NCBI GenBank assembly: GCA_017459315.1
Contig: JAFUDD010000132.1
Coordinates: forward strand, 1-6,014
DNA length: 6,014 nt
From: Clostridia bacterium
GTDB taxonomy: Bacteria > Bacillota_A > Clostridia > Christensenellales > CAG-138
Reading direction: 5' to 3'
The position numbers were made by a program, and so were the translations under genes. The notes beneath the pieces were generated by a model. The model ran no database searches and had not been told where the DNA came from. It was given only the letters and a program-made list of their open reading frames with translations. Shown here one piece after another: positions 1 through 5,922 of this stretch (its first letter is position 1; each line of letters opens with the position of its first letter).

Positions 1-23
1 AAACCCATACCGCATCTCCCTTT

Positions 24-45
24 CTCCGGTTTGCCGGAGGTCTTT
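24..45 (+). terminator. Weak hairpin, possible terminator of an upstream gene
   Basis: A perfect 6-bp inverted repeat (CTCCGG, loop TTTG, CCGGAG; 24-39) is followed by a short T-biased run (TCTTTG). On the + strand it could end transcription of a gene lying left of the window. The T tract is poor, so it may only be a stable hairpin. The opposite orientation has no T tract, so a minus-strand terminator is unlikely. Confidence 0.35.
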
Positions 46-113
46 GTTACAGTATAGCAAACGCGCGCGCAGAAGAAAAGACGTTATTTTGCGAAACGGT
101 GCGCCGCTTTTCG

Positions 114-141
114 TTGCTTTTTTCCGGGCGGATGGTATAAT
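114..141 (+). promoter_or_regulatory. Sigma-A promoter for fchA-folD
   Basis: TTGCTT at 114-119 and a perfect TATAAT at 136-141 are separated by 16 bp. The TG dinucleotide at 133-134 gives an extended -10 element. Transcription would start near 148, leaving a leader of about 37 bases before the fchA start, with GGGGAGGAG just upstream of the ATG. The promoter lies inside a longer open frame that begins at 44, which argues that the true fchA start is the ATG at 185. Confidence 0.7.
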
Positions 142-184
142 ACAAGCAAAAGGAAAGCGCCGGATTTGCGGCGGGGAGGAGCCT

Positions 185-802
185 ATGGAGCTGACAAACA
201 CCACGATCACGGAATTTACCGAGCGGATCGCTTCCTCCGCGCCCACACCGGGCGGCGGGGGCGCCAGCGCATTGGTCGGCGCCATCGGCGCGGCGCTCGG
301 CGATATGGTGGGCGAATTTACGGTCGGCAAGAAGAAATACGCCGACGTAGAGGAGGAGATCAAGGCGCTGATGCAAAGGGCGCAGGCGATCCGCTTGCGG
401 CTGCTCGCGTGCGTGGACAACGACGCCGCGGCGTTTGCGCCGCTGTCCCGCGCCTATGCGATCCCGAAGGACGATCCGAGCCGCGCGGCGGTCATGGAGG
501 AGTGCTTGAAGGACGCCGCGGCGGTGCCGCTGGAGATCTTTGACCTGTGCTGTGAGACGATCGCGCTGCAAAAGGAATTCGCCCAAAAGGGCAGTAAGAT
601 CATCCTGTCCGACGCGGCGACCGGGGCGGCGCTGTGCTGCGGGGCGCTCTACGGCGCGGCGGTGAACGTGCGCGTGAATACGGCTTTGATGCAGGATCGC
701 GCGTATGCCGAGCGGATCAACGCGCATCTGGAGGAAAATTTGGAGCGATACCGCGCGATGGCGGCGGAGGTATTCACAACGGTGTACGGGAGGTACTGCT
801 GA
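185..802 (+). CDS. fchA: Methenyltetrahydrofolate cyclohydrolase / cyclodeaminase family protein (FchA)
   Basis: This 205-residue soluble protein belongs to the formiminotransferase-cyclodeaminase C-terminal family (FTCD_C). Stand-alone members in clostridia interconvert 5,10-methenyl-THF and 10-formyl-THF, or deaminate formimino-THF. Visible family marks are the N-terminal PTPGGGGASAL (residues 20-30), TVGKKKY (46-52), the acidic VDNDAAAF stretch (77-84) and SDAATGAAL (142-150). The length is usual for a single-domain FchA, and the rest is helix-rich and Ala-rich as in the family. The ATG at 185 was chosen because GGGGAGGAG precedes it and a promoter lies just upstream; the in-frame upstream extension has no family character. 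Its TGA overlaps the folD ATG by one base (TGATG), so the two are probably translationally coupled. The adjacent FolD lacks cyclohydrolase residues, which favours cyclohydrolase as the role here. Histidine-degradation cyclodeaminase is the alternative, but no hut-type gene is visible. Confidence 0.9.
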   Translation: MELTNTTITEFTERIASSAPTPGGGGASALVGAIGAALGDMVGEFTVGKKKYADVEEEIKALMQRAQAIRLRLLACVDNDAAAFAPLSRAYAIPKDDPSRAAVMEECLKDAAAVPLEIFDLCCETIALQKEFAQKGSKIILSDAATGAALCCGALYGAAVNVRVNTALMQDRAYAERINAHLEENLERYRAMAAEVFTTVYGRYC

Positions 803-1659
803 TGGCAGCGATCTTAAAGGGCGCGCCCGTGGCGGCGGCGCTGCATGAAAAGACGGCGGCGGAGGCGGCGGCGCTGCGGGAAACGGGCATTGTGCCGACG
901 CTGGCAATCCTTCGTGTCGGGGCGCGCAGCGACGATCTCAGCTATGAGCGCGGCGCGACAAAACGCTGCAGGGAGGTCGGCATCGACGTGCAAAGCGTGG
1001 CTCTGCCTGCGGACGTGGACAGCGAGACGTTCTTTGCCGCGCTGGACGGGCTGAACCGCGATCCCGCCGTGCACGGGATCCTGCTGCTTCGCCCGCTGCC
1101 GAAGCATCTGGACGAGGAAAAGGCGCGGCGGCTGCTGCGTCCCGAAAAGGATGTGGACGGCTGCACCGACGGGTCGCTGGCGGGCGTGTTTACCGATACG
1201 GCGCTCGGCTTTCCGCCGTGCACCGCGCAGGCCGCGATGGAGATGCTTCGATATTATCAAGTGCCTTTACGCGGCAGACGCGCGGTCGTAATCGGGCGCA
1301 GCCTTGTCGTGGGCCGACCGGTCGCCCTGCTGCTGCTGCACGCCGACGCGACTGTGACGGTCTGCCATTCGCGCACGCCGGATGTTGCGGCGGTCGCGCG
1401 GGAGGCGGATATTCTGATCGCGGCGTCCGGCCGGATGGAGAGCATCGGCGCGGCGTATCTGCGGGAGGGGCAGACCGTGATCGACGTGGGCATCGGCTGG
1501 AACGAAGCGAAGCAAAAGCTCTGCGGCGACGTGGACTTTGCGGCGGCGGAGCCGATTGTGGACGCGATCACCCCGGTGCCGGGCGGCGTCGGCAGCGTGA
1601 CGACCGCCGTGCTGTGCCGCCATGTCGTCGAGGCCGCGCAGCGCGCCGCACGCGGATAA
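802..1659 (+). CDS. folD: Methylenetetrahydrofolate dehydrogenase, FolD family, cyclohydrolase residues replaced
   Basis: This 285-residue cytosolic protein is a full-length FolD homologue that oxidises 5,10-methylene-THF to methenyl-THF with NAD(P). The N-terminal catalytic domain shows LSYERGATKRC (46-56), VHGILLLRPLP (90-100) and PEKDVDGC (114-121). The nucleotide-binding domain shows the GRSLVVGRP loop (165-173), and the C-terminus carries the PVPGGVGSVTTAVL signature. Compared from memory with the usual YVxxKxKxC and GILVQLPLP motifs, Tyr48 and the DVDG aspartate (Asp119) are kept. The catalytic lysine position holds Ala52 (codon 955-957) and the glutamine position holds Leu96 (codon 1087-1089). 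In studied FolD/MTHFD1 enzymes these residues serve the cyclohydrolase step, so this protein is probably a monofunctional dehydrogenase with FchA supplying the second reaction. The start is set by GGGAGGT (788-794) seven bases upstream of the ATG. Confidence 0.93.
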   Translation: MAAILKGAPVAAALHEKTAAEAAALRETGIVPTLAILRVGARSDDLSYERGATKRCREVGIDVQSVALPADVDSETFFAALDGLNRDPAVHGILLLRPLPKHLDEEKARRLLRPEKDVDGCTDGSLAGVFTDTALGFPPCTAQAAMEMLRYYQVPLRGRRAVVIGRSLVVGRPVALLLLHADATVTVCHSRTPDVAAVAREADILIAASGRMESIGAAYLREGQTVIDVGIGWNEAKQKLCGDVDFAAAEPIVDAITPVPGGVGSVTTAVLCRHVVEAAQRAARG

Positions 1660-1703
1660 GGACGGATTTTTACGAAGGAAATACAAACATTTTCCCGCAC
1701 ATC

Positions 1704-1732
1704 TTGCAAAATCACAGGCAACCCGCTATAAT
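1704..1732 (+). promoter_or_regulatory. Sigma-A promoter for the methyltransferase operon
   Basis: TTGCAA at 1704-1709 and TATAAT at 1727-1732 are separated by exactly 17 bp, close to the sigma-A consensus. The predicted start is near 1739, inside the loop of the folD terminator. This gives the downstream operon its own promoter and a leader of about 130 bases before the methyltransferase start at 1873. Partly symmetric GTTAG/CTAAC elements lie at 1734-1738, 1779-1783 and 1790-1794; whether any is an operator cannot be told from the sequence alone. Confidence 0.7.
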
Positions 1733-1768
1733 TGTTAGTAGACTTTAACCCATAGCGGGTTTTTCTTT
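1720..1768 (+). terminator. Rho-independent terminator of fchA-folD
   Basis: AACCCGCTAT (1720-1729) pairs perfectly with ATAGCGGGTT (1752-1761) across a 22-base loop, and TTTTCTTT follows. The 10-bp stem plus T tract is a convincing intrinsic terminator for transcripts from folD. Its left arm contains the -10 box of the next operon's promoter, so transcripts started there lack the left arm and cannot form the hairpin. Confidence 0.75.
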
Positions 1769-1807
1769 CGGGATAACGGTTAGGGATGGCTAACAGGAGG
1801 CGGCGAC

Positions 1808-1861
1808 ATGTTTTGGAATCGAGTGGCGGGCAACGGACGAGCGCGCACAAAGACGATCTGA
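1808..1861 (+). CDS. Possible 17-residue leader peptide
   Basis: A short ORF (MFWNRVAGNGRARTKTI) starts seven bases after a perfect AGGAGG (1795-1800). It ends with a TGA whose last base is the first base of the AGGAGG that serves the methyltransferase gene. This is the layout of a translated leader that could couple ribosome arrival to the next gene. The peptide has no run of regulatory codons, no signal sequence and no family I know. It could also be chance: the frame is short and AGGAGG motifs are not rare in such DNA. Confidence 0.35.
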   Translation: MFWNRVAGNGRARTKTI

Positions 1862-1872
1862 GGAGGTACAGA

Positions 1873-2496
1873 ATGGGACTTTTGAAACGATTCTTTTCAC
1901 AGACGCGAAAGCCGGAGGGAGCCTTGGGCAAGCTGATGCTCGGCACAATGAATTCCGGGCATGCGCAGCTGGCGGATTGGGGCTTTACGCATCTGCCCGA
2001 GCTTGCCGTGGAGCAGGCGGTCGATCTCGGCTGCGGCGGCGGACGGAACGCGGGAGAGCTGCTGAAGATGTATCCGGACGCGCATGTGACGGCGGTGGAC
2101 TATTCCGAGCTGTCCGTGCAGAAGGCCTCGGCATACAATCGCGCGATGATCGACGCCGGACGCTGCACGGTGCTGCAGGGCGACGTATCGAATCTGCCGC
2201 TGCCGAAGACCGCGTTCGACCTTGCCACGGCGTTTGAAACCGTCTACTTCTGGCCGGGACTGGAAACGTGCTTCCGCGAGGTGGCAAGCGTGCTCAAGCC
2301 AGGCGGCACGTTTCTGATCTGCAACGAGTCGGACGGCACCGACCCCACGAGCCTGAAGTTTGAAACCATCATCGACGGCATGAAGAACTACACGGCGGAG
2401 GACATCGAGGCGGCGCTGAAGGCGGCGGGCTTTTCTGCGGTCAAGAGCTCGCATCATCCGTCGAAGCCTTGGATCGCGGTCGTGGCGAAAAAGTGA
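1873..2496 (+). CDS. Class I SAM-dependent methyltransferase (Methyltransf_11/25 type)
   Basis: This 207-residue soluble protein is probably a small-molecule methyltransferase using S-adenosylmethionine. Motif I is VDLGCGGGR (residues 50-58), the acidic end of strand 2 is VTAVDYS (72-78), motif II-like QGDVSNLPL is at 102-110, strand 4 is the ATAFETVYFW region (118-127), and LKPGGTF (141-147) is the post-motif signature. An N-terminal helix segment (1-45) precedes the fold. The start is set by AGGAGG (1861-1866) six bases before the ATG; an in-frame upstream ATG at 1786 would add a low-complexity Arg-rich tail with a weaker site. It is the first substantial gene of the operon and is followed after 11 bases by a membrane protein. 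UbiE/ubiquinone-type and other Methyltransf_11 substrates cannot be separated by sequence, so the substrate is unknown. Confidence 0.85.
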   Translation: MGLLKRFFSQTRKPEGALGKLMLGTMNSGHAQLADWGFTHLPELAVEQAVDLGCGGGRNAGELLKMYPDAHVTAVDYSELSVQKASAYNRAMIDAGRCTVLQGDVSNLPLPKTAFDLATAFETVYFWPGLETCFREVASVLKPGGTFLICNESDGTDPTSLKFETIIDGMKNYTAEDIEAALKAAGFSAVKSSHHPSKPWIAVVAKK

Positions 2497-2507
2497 GAGG
2501 CGCAAAG

Positions 2508-3257
2508 ATGAACACCATCGGGATCGACCGGAATTTAGACCGCGCAAGGATCCGAAAGCTGCTGGCGATCGGGCTGTTTGCGTCGATCCTCACCGGGATC
2601 GGGGATTTTCTTTTGGGGTATGCCGAGAGCACGGCGGCCGGCAGCTTTGCGGCAAGCGTAATGGCAAGCGCGCCGAACCTTTCGGACGGACAGATGATCG
2701 CAGGCAGCCTGCTCGGCTTTTTCGGCATCTTTTTGGAGGGACTTGCCTGTTTTGGCATCTATCGCCTGATGGCGGATGCCGCGCCGCATTATGCGCACCT
2801 GTACCGGGCGGGCATTTTCGGGTACATTTGGCTTGCGCCGGTCGGCTGCCATCTCAATATGGGGATCCTCAATCTTGCATACAAATATCTGCTTCAAGCG
2901 GACGCCGCGCTCGCAAATAAGGCGGCGGAGCGGCTCTTTTACGGGTTCAGCCTGCCGGTCTATCTGCTGCTCGTCGTTTTCTGGCTGCCGATGATGGTCG
3001 TGCAGTTCCTTGCCTTTTCCAAGGGCATGACCCCGTATCCGAGGTCTGCACGGTGGTTCTGCGTGCTGCTCGGCGCGATCCCGGCGCTGCTGCTGTCGCT
3101 GCTGCTCGGCCCGAACACCGCGCTCGGCGCGGGCATCGGCACGATGTTTTTGAGCTTCGGCAACGCGTTTATGTTCGGCGGGCTGCTGCTTGCCATGCCG
3201 GGGCAAGAGCAATTTGAAGCCTTTGAACGAACACATGGCAAAGCGAAGGAGGAATAA
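2508..3257 (+). CDS. Six-TM integral membrane protein, DUF6796-like
   Basis: This 249-residue protein has no export signal distinct from its first membrane helix. Hydrophobic segments lie at about 17-38, 63-88, 101-128, 146-170, 182-201 and 208-230. The first 16 residues are charged (RNLDRARIRK) and probably cytoplasmic, as is the acidic/basic tail after 231. Notable features are the GIGDFLLGY motif at the end of TM1 (30-38), helix-breaking prolines in TM3 and TM4, and the sequence WLAPVGCHLNMG (108-119), whose His and Cys sit in a membrane segment. From memory it resembles Bacillota proteins labelled DUF6796, of unknown function; I could not check this. GAGAGG lies about seven bases upstream of the ATG. 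It follows the methyltransferase by 11 bases and precedes another membrane protein by six, so all are probably co-expressed. It could be an enzyme or a transporter; nothing in it decides. Confidence 0.8.
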   Translation: MNTIGIDRNLDRARIRKLLAIGLFASILTGIGDFLLGYAESTAAGSFAASVMASAPNLSDGQMIAGSLLGFFGIFLEGLACFGIYRLMADAAPHYAHLYRAGIFGYIWLAPVGCHLNMGILNLAYKYLLQADAALANKAAERLFYGFSLPVYLLLVVFWLPMMVVQFLAFSKGMTPYPRSARWFCVLLGAIPALLLSLLLGPNTALGAGIGTMFLSFGNAFMFGGLLLAMPGQEQFEAFERTHGKAKEE

Positions 3258-3263
3258 GGACGT

Positions 3264-3764
3264 ATGCTGCTGACGATTTTTCTGTCTGTCGTATTCTGCG
3301 CGGCGATGGCGATGATGCTGTTTGCCTGCGTGGCGTTCATTCAGGACAACAAATTCTTTTCCTCCGCGCCGAAGGAAGCGAGGGAAGTGCTGATCCAAAG
3401 GGACAAGGAGCTGTTCTACGGGGCGAGAGCCATCGGCTGGACGCTGTTTGTCATGAGCGTGCTGATGCTCCTCGGCGTGGTCGTGATCGCCGTTTGGGAC
3501 GGCCTGCGAAGCGGCTTCTCATTTTGGCAGTTCTTCTTGCGGTTTATTCTGATCCTGACGATCTATAAGGCCTGCGATATGGCGCTGATCGACAATTTTC
3601 TGCTGTTGAAATTCCGCTTCTTCCAGTATTATTACCCGGAGGCGGCAAGCGCGATGGAGGGCAGAAAATACGGGTTCAATATCAAAAGTCAGCTGTTGAA
3701 GCTGCTTGTGATCTTCCCGGCGGTATCGGCGCTGGCGGCATGGGTCTGCAGCCTGTTCTGCTGA
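3264..3764 (+). CDS. Small integral membrane protein A, related to its downstream neighbour
   Basis: This 166-residue protein has hydrophobic segments at about 2-26, 56-78, 87-105 and 145-165, separated by a charged loop (28-52) and a polar loop (111-143). I do not recognise the family. Marks shared with the next gene are FWQ (87-89), ALID (107-110) at the end of the third segment, a polar loop holding a proline and acidic residues, a basic stretch, and a final helix of similar position. The start follows AAGGAGG (3247-3252), located in the end of the preceding gene, and the gap is six bases. No catalytic motif, nucleotide-binding loop or signal peptidase site is visible. It may pair with the next protein as a heterodimer; this is an inference from adjacency and likeness. 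Confidence 0.78.
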   Translation: MLLTIFLSVVFCAAMAMMLFACVAFIQDNKFFSSAPKEAREVLIQRDKELFYGARAIGWTLFVMSVLMLLGVVVIAVWDGLRSGFSFWQFFLRFILILTIYKACDMALIDNFLLLKFRFFQYYYPEAASAMEGRKYGFNIKSQLLKLLVIFPAVSALAAWVCSLFC

Positions 3765-3785
3765 AATAGAGTCGGAGGGCGGCTT

Positions 3786-4280
3786 ATGCTTGCGGTAAAA
3801 CTCATCATAGAGGGCCTCGGACTGGGTTTTCTGCTGTATCTTGTCTGCGCGCTCGGCATTCGGAACGGCGCCGTCAGCATGGTGCATCTGTATGATGCAA
3901 AGGTGCAGGAGCGGGTCGTTGCGCTTGGGCTGACGACGGCGGAGACGATCCGCAAGCGGGGCGTATGGTTCAGAAGCCTTTGCCTGCCGGGATATTTGAT
4001 CTATGTGCTCGTTTGCGTGTACGCAATCAACGGCGCGAGGGGCTTTTTTGCGGGGTTCTGGCAGGGCTTTGTGATCCTGTTCCTCATGAATCTGATCGAC
4101 CGTCTTTTGATCGACGAATACTGGGTCGGCCATACCGAGGACTGGATCATTCCGGGCACGGAGGACTTGCGGCCCTACATTACGGCAAAGGACAAGAAAC
4201 AAAAATGGCTCATGGGAACGGTCGGCATGGCCGTGCTTGCCGCCGCCCTTTCCGGCGTCATGGCGCTGATTGTACGATAA
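3786..4280 (+). CDS. Small integral membrane protein B, probable paralogue of A
   Basis: This 164-residue membrane protein has hydrophobic segments at about 4-25, 63-82, 86-106 and 143-162. A loop of about 37 residues (26-62) follows TM1, and a 36-residue polar loop precedes TM4. It carries FWQ (91-93) and LLID (107-110); the LID triplet is at residues 108-110, exactly as in the preceding protein, and the total length differs by two residues. The polar loop has DWIIPGTEDLRPYITAKDKKQK (119-140), better conserved-looking than in protein A. Its ribosome binding site is GGAGGG about eight bases upstream, and the gap to protein A is 21 bases, the largest in the operon. I do not recognise the family. 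Ancient tandem duplication followed by divergence is the simplest reading; independent small membrane proteins with chance similarity is the alternative. Confidence 0.78.
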   Translation: MLAVKLIIEGLGLGFLLYLVCALGIRNGAVSMVHLYDAKVQERVVALGLTTAETIRKRGVWFRSLCLPGYLIYVLVCVYAINGARGFFAGFWQGFVILFLMNLIDRLLIDEYWVGHTEDWIIPGTEDLRPYITAKDKKQKWLMGTVGMAVLAAALSGVMALIVR

Positions 4281-4295
4281 AAAGGAGACAACAAA

Positions 4296-4451
4296 ATGAA
4301 AGTCGGTTTGATCGGAACGCTATTCCCGCTTTTGCTGAACAAGACGGTTTACGGCTATACCGAAAAGGCGCTTCCCGATCTGGACATCCGGGCGTTTCGG
4401 AAAAAGCACAAACAGGAATACAAGGCGATGGTGAAGGGAGAGCAGGCATGA
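4296..4451 (+). CDS. 51-residue protein preceding the ATC-hydrolase-like gene
   Basis: This short ORF starts five bases after AAAGGAG and ends with a TGA overlapping the next ATG (ATGA, 4 bases), so translation is probably coupled. The N-terminus (KVGLIGTLFPLLL, 2-14) is hydrophobic; the remainder is charged and probably helical, with a basic segment RKKHKQEYK (35-43). It partly resembles the first 50 residues of the following protein: LF, then T.VYGY (17-21 here against 23-28 there), then K..EYK (38-43) against KPKYK (41-45). It could be a detached or duplicated N-terminal module of that family, a small membrane-associated partner, or the remnant of a decayed gene. Codon use is like its neighbours and the frame is intact, which favours a real gene. 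Confidence 0.65.
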   Translation: MKVGLIGTLFPLLLNKTVYGYTEKALPDLDIRAFRKKHKQEYKAMVKGEQA

Positions 4452-5080
4452 AATACGCGGGAATGCCGTGGGGCATGTGGGCGCTGTTTTGCCGCTCGTT
4501 CCGAAAGAATCTGACCGACGTTTACGGGTATGCTCCCCAAACGGCAAAGGCGATCACCGCCAAAGCCAAGCCGAAATACAAAGAGATCATCGGTCGTCTG
4601 CCGGAGTTTGAAAAGGCGGATCGTTTCAAAATGAACATCGTGAACTGCGCGATGCTTTCGGCGTTTCTGCTGCAGCTTCCCCAAAAGCCGACGGTCGAGC
4701 AAACGACGGAGTACTATCGGGCGTCCATGATGACCGCGCCGATGCGGTGGTTCTGCCGCATGAGCGGCAAGAAAAAGTTTACGCCCGCCGACCTTGCGGG
4801 CATGGAAAAGACGGCGGCTCTGAAGGCCGCGGACCGGAACCCGTATTCGTGGAACATGGAGTACCTTCCCTATCCGGACGGCAGCGGCTACGAAGCGCGG
4901 TTCACAAAATGCGGTATCTGCACGCTGATGCAAGAATGGGGACTGTTTGAGCAGGTGCCCGCCATGTGCCGGCTGGACTATACGATGAGCGAGGCGGGCG
5001 GTGCGACGGATTTCGTGCGGCAATACACGCTGGCCTCCGGCGGGCCGTACTGCGACTGCGGCTATAAACGAAAGGGATGA
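4448..5080 (+). CDS. L-2-amino-thiazoline-4-carboxylate (ATC) hydrolase family protein
   Basis: This 210-residue soluble protein fits the ATC hydrolase family (PF14196). The named member opens the thiazoline ring of L-ATC to N-carbamoyl-cysteine in Pseudomonas, while most Clostridia members have no proven substrate. The family's C-terminal pattern is visible: TKCGICTL (153-160), PAMCRLDY (171-178), an acidic-Gly loop, then RQYTLASGGPYCDCGYK (191-207). Cys158, Cys174, Cys202 and Asp177 are candidate active-site residues. Many family members end this motif with an aromatic residue after CD; here it is a second cysteine (Cys204). The N-terminal half is helical and Lys-rich. The start at 4448 overlaps the stop of the 51-residue gene and follows GGGAGAG; an in-frame open stretch upstream back to 3965 runs through the membrane protein gene and is not coding in this frame. 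It sits four bases before an LCMT-type methyltransferase. The actual substrate is unknown. Confidence 0.78.
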   Translation: MKYAGMPWGMWALFCRSFRKNLTDVYGYAPQTAKAITAKAKPKYKEIIGRLPEFEKADRFKMNIVNCAMLSAFLLQLPQKPTVEQTTEYYRASMMTAPMRWFCRMSGKKKFTPADLAGMEKTAALKAADRNPYSWNMEYLPYPDGSGYEARFTKCGICTLMQEWGLFEQVPAMCRLDYTMSEAGGATDFVRQYTLASGGPYCDCGYKRKG

Positions 5081-5084
5081 AAAG

Positions 5085-5918
5085 ATGAAGTATCACATTG
5101 AGAAAAACACGGTGCAGGAAACGCTCGTCATTCCGCTGTTCGGACGGCTCGTTTGCTCCGAGCATTTTCCGGCGCTGTTTTCCGATCCAGAAGCAAAGCG
5201 GATCTGCGACAGTCTGGACTATGACTTTGCGGATAAGCGGAAAAAGATGGAGTCCGCGGCGGGGCTGTTCGGGGCGCTTGAGGTCGCGCAGCGGCAATAC
5301 GACCTGCGATGTGAGGTCGAAGCATACCTAAAGGAGCACCCGAAGGCGGCGGTCGTCAACCTCGGCTGCGGCTTGGACGATACGTTTTCGAAGGTCGATA
5401 ACGGACAATGCAAGGGCTATAACCTCGATTTTCCGGACGTGATCCGGGTGCGAAACGATCTGCTCCCGGCGGGCGAACGGGAGACGAACCTCGGGTGCGA
5501 TCTGAACGATTTTGCATGGATGGACGAAATCGACGCGTCGAACGGCGCGGTGTTTTTTGCGGCGGGCGTGTTTTATTATTTCAAGACGGCAGACGTGCAA
5601 AGGCTGTTTGCCGCGATGGCGGCGCACTTCCCCGGCGGCGTGCTGGCGTTCGATTCCTGCAACGAGCGCGGCGCAAAGCTGATGCGCAAGACATGGCTCA
5701 AGGAAGCCGGGATCACCGACGTGAGCGCGTACTTCTCACTGGAGGACGAAGCGGAATTGAGCGCATGGAGCGACCGGTTTGCGTCCGTGACCGCGAAAAG
5801 CTATATGCGCGGCTATCGGGATATTTACCAAAGCGTCGGCCTGTTCCACAAGCTGATGATCCGGTTTTGCGACAGCCTTGTGAAGATGAAGATCATTAAA
5901 ATCGTTTTCGGAGGATAA
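5085..5918 (+). CDS. LCMT / PPM-type class I SAM methyltransferase
   Basis: This 277-residue protein resembles the leucine carboxyl methyltransferase family (PF04072), whose bacterial members include O-methyltransferases of polyketide pathways (TcmP-like). Evidence is VVNLGCGLDD (90-99), the family version of the SAM-binding motif with its characteristic G-LDD, followed by YNLDFPDVI (112-120), which matches the elDlPevi signature of strand 2. AVFFAAGVFYYF (155-166) is the strand 4 region and FPGGVLAFDS (182-191) follows. The C-terminal part (195-277) is helical and basic at the end. The start is the ATG four bases after the preceding stop; GGGA overlaps that stop and gives a modest ribosome binding site, so translation may be coupled. 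The product is likely an O- or carboxyl-methylated small molecule. No polyketide synthase is in the window. Confidence 0.82.
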   Translation: MKYHIEKNTVQETLVIPLFGRLVCSEHFPALFSDPEAKRICDSLDYDFADKRKKMESAAGLFGALEVAQRQYDLRCEVEAYLKEHPKAAVVNLGCGLDDTFSKVDNGQCKGYNLDFPDVIRVRNDLLPAGERETNLGCDLNDFAWMDEIDASNGAVFFAAGVFYYFKTADVQRLFAAMAAHFPGGVLAFDSCNERGAKLMRKTWLKEAGITDVSAYFSLEDEAELSAWSDRFASVTAKSYMRGYRDIYQSVGLFHKLMIRFCDSLVKMKIIKIVFGG

Positions 5919-5922
5919 GCGG

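Noticed and set aside
44..184. Long N-terminal extension of fchA from the ATG at 44
   Set aside because: It spans the extended -10 promoter at 114-141, has no ribosome binding site and has no family-like sequence; the ATG at 185 has GGGGAGGAG upstream.
47..907. 286-residue open frame on the minus strand opposite fchA
   Set aside because: Arg/Pro/Ala/His-rich antisense shadow typical of GC-rich DNA; the opposite strand has clear family motifs.
1779..1794. GTTAG and CTAAC inverted repeat with a 6-base loop, as a hairpin or operator
   Set aside because: A five-pair, AT-rich stem is too weak and common to call; another GTTAG at 1734-1738 is noted but not convincing as an operator array.
1786..1872. 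Upstream in-frame start of the first methyltransferase at 1786
   Set aside because: It would add 29 Arg/Ser-rich residues with no methyltransferase character, while the ATG at 1873 has an ideal AGGAGG.
2535..3398. 287-residue open frame on the minus strand opposite the membrane protein genes
   Set aside because: Its Arg/Gln/His-rich composition is the antisense reading of hydrophobic codons, and it crosses two well-supported + strand genes.
3519..4202. 227-residue open frame on the minus strand opposite the paired membrane proteins
   Set aside because: Antisense shadow rich in Gln, Arg and His, with no recognisable motif or start context; it conflicts with two ribosome-binding-site-supported genes.
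3965..4447. N-terminal extension of the ATC-hydrolase-like protein back to 3965
   Set aside because: This frame overlaps membrane protein B and the 51-residue gene and reads as an Arg/Gly/His-rich shadow; the ATG at 4448 has an ATGA overlap and a family-like beginning.
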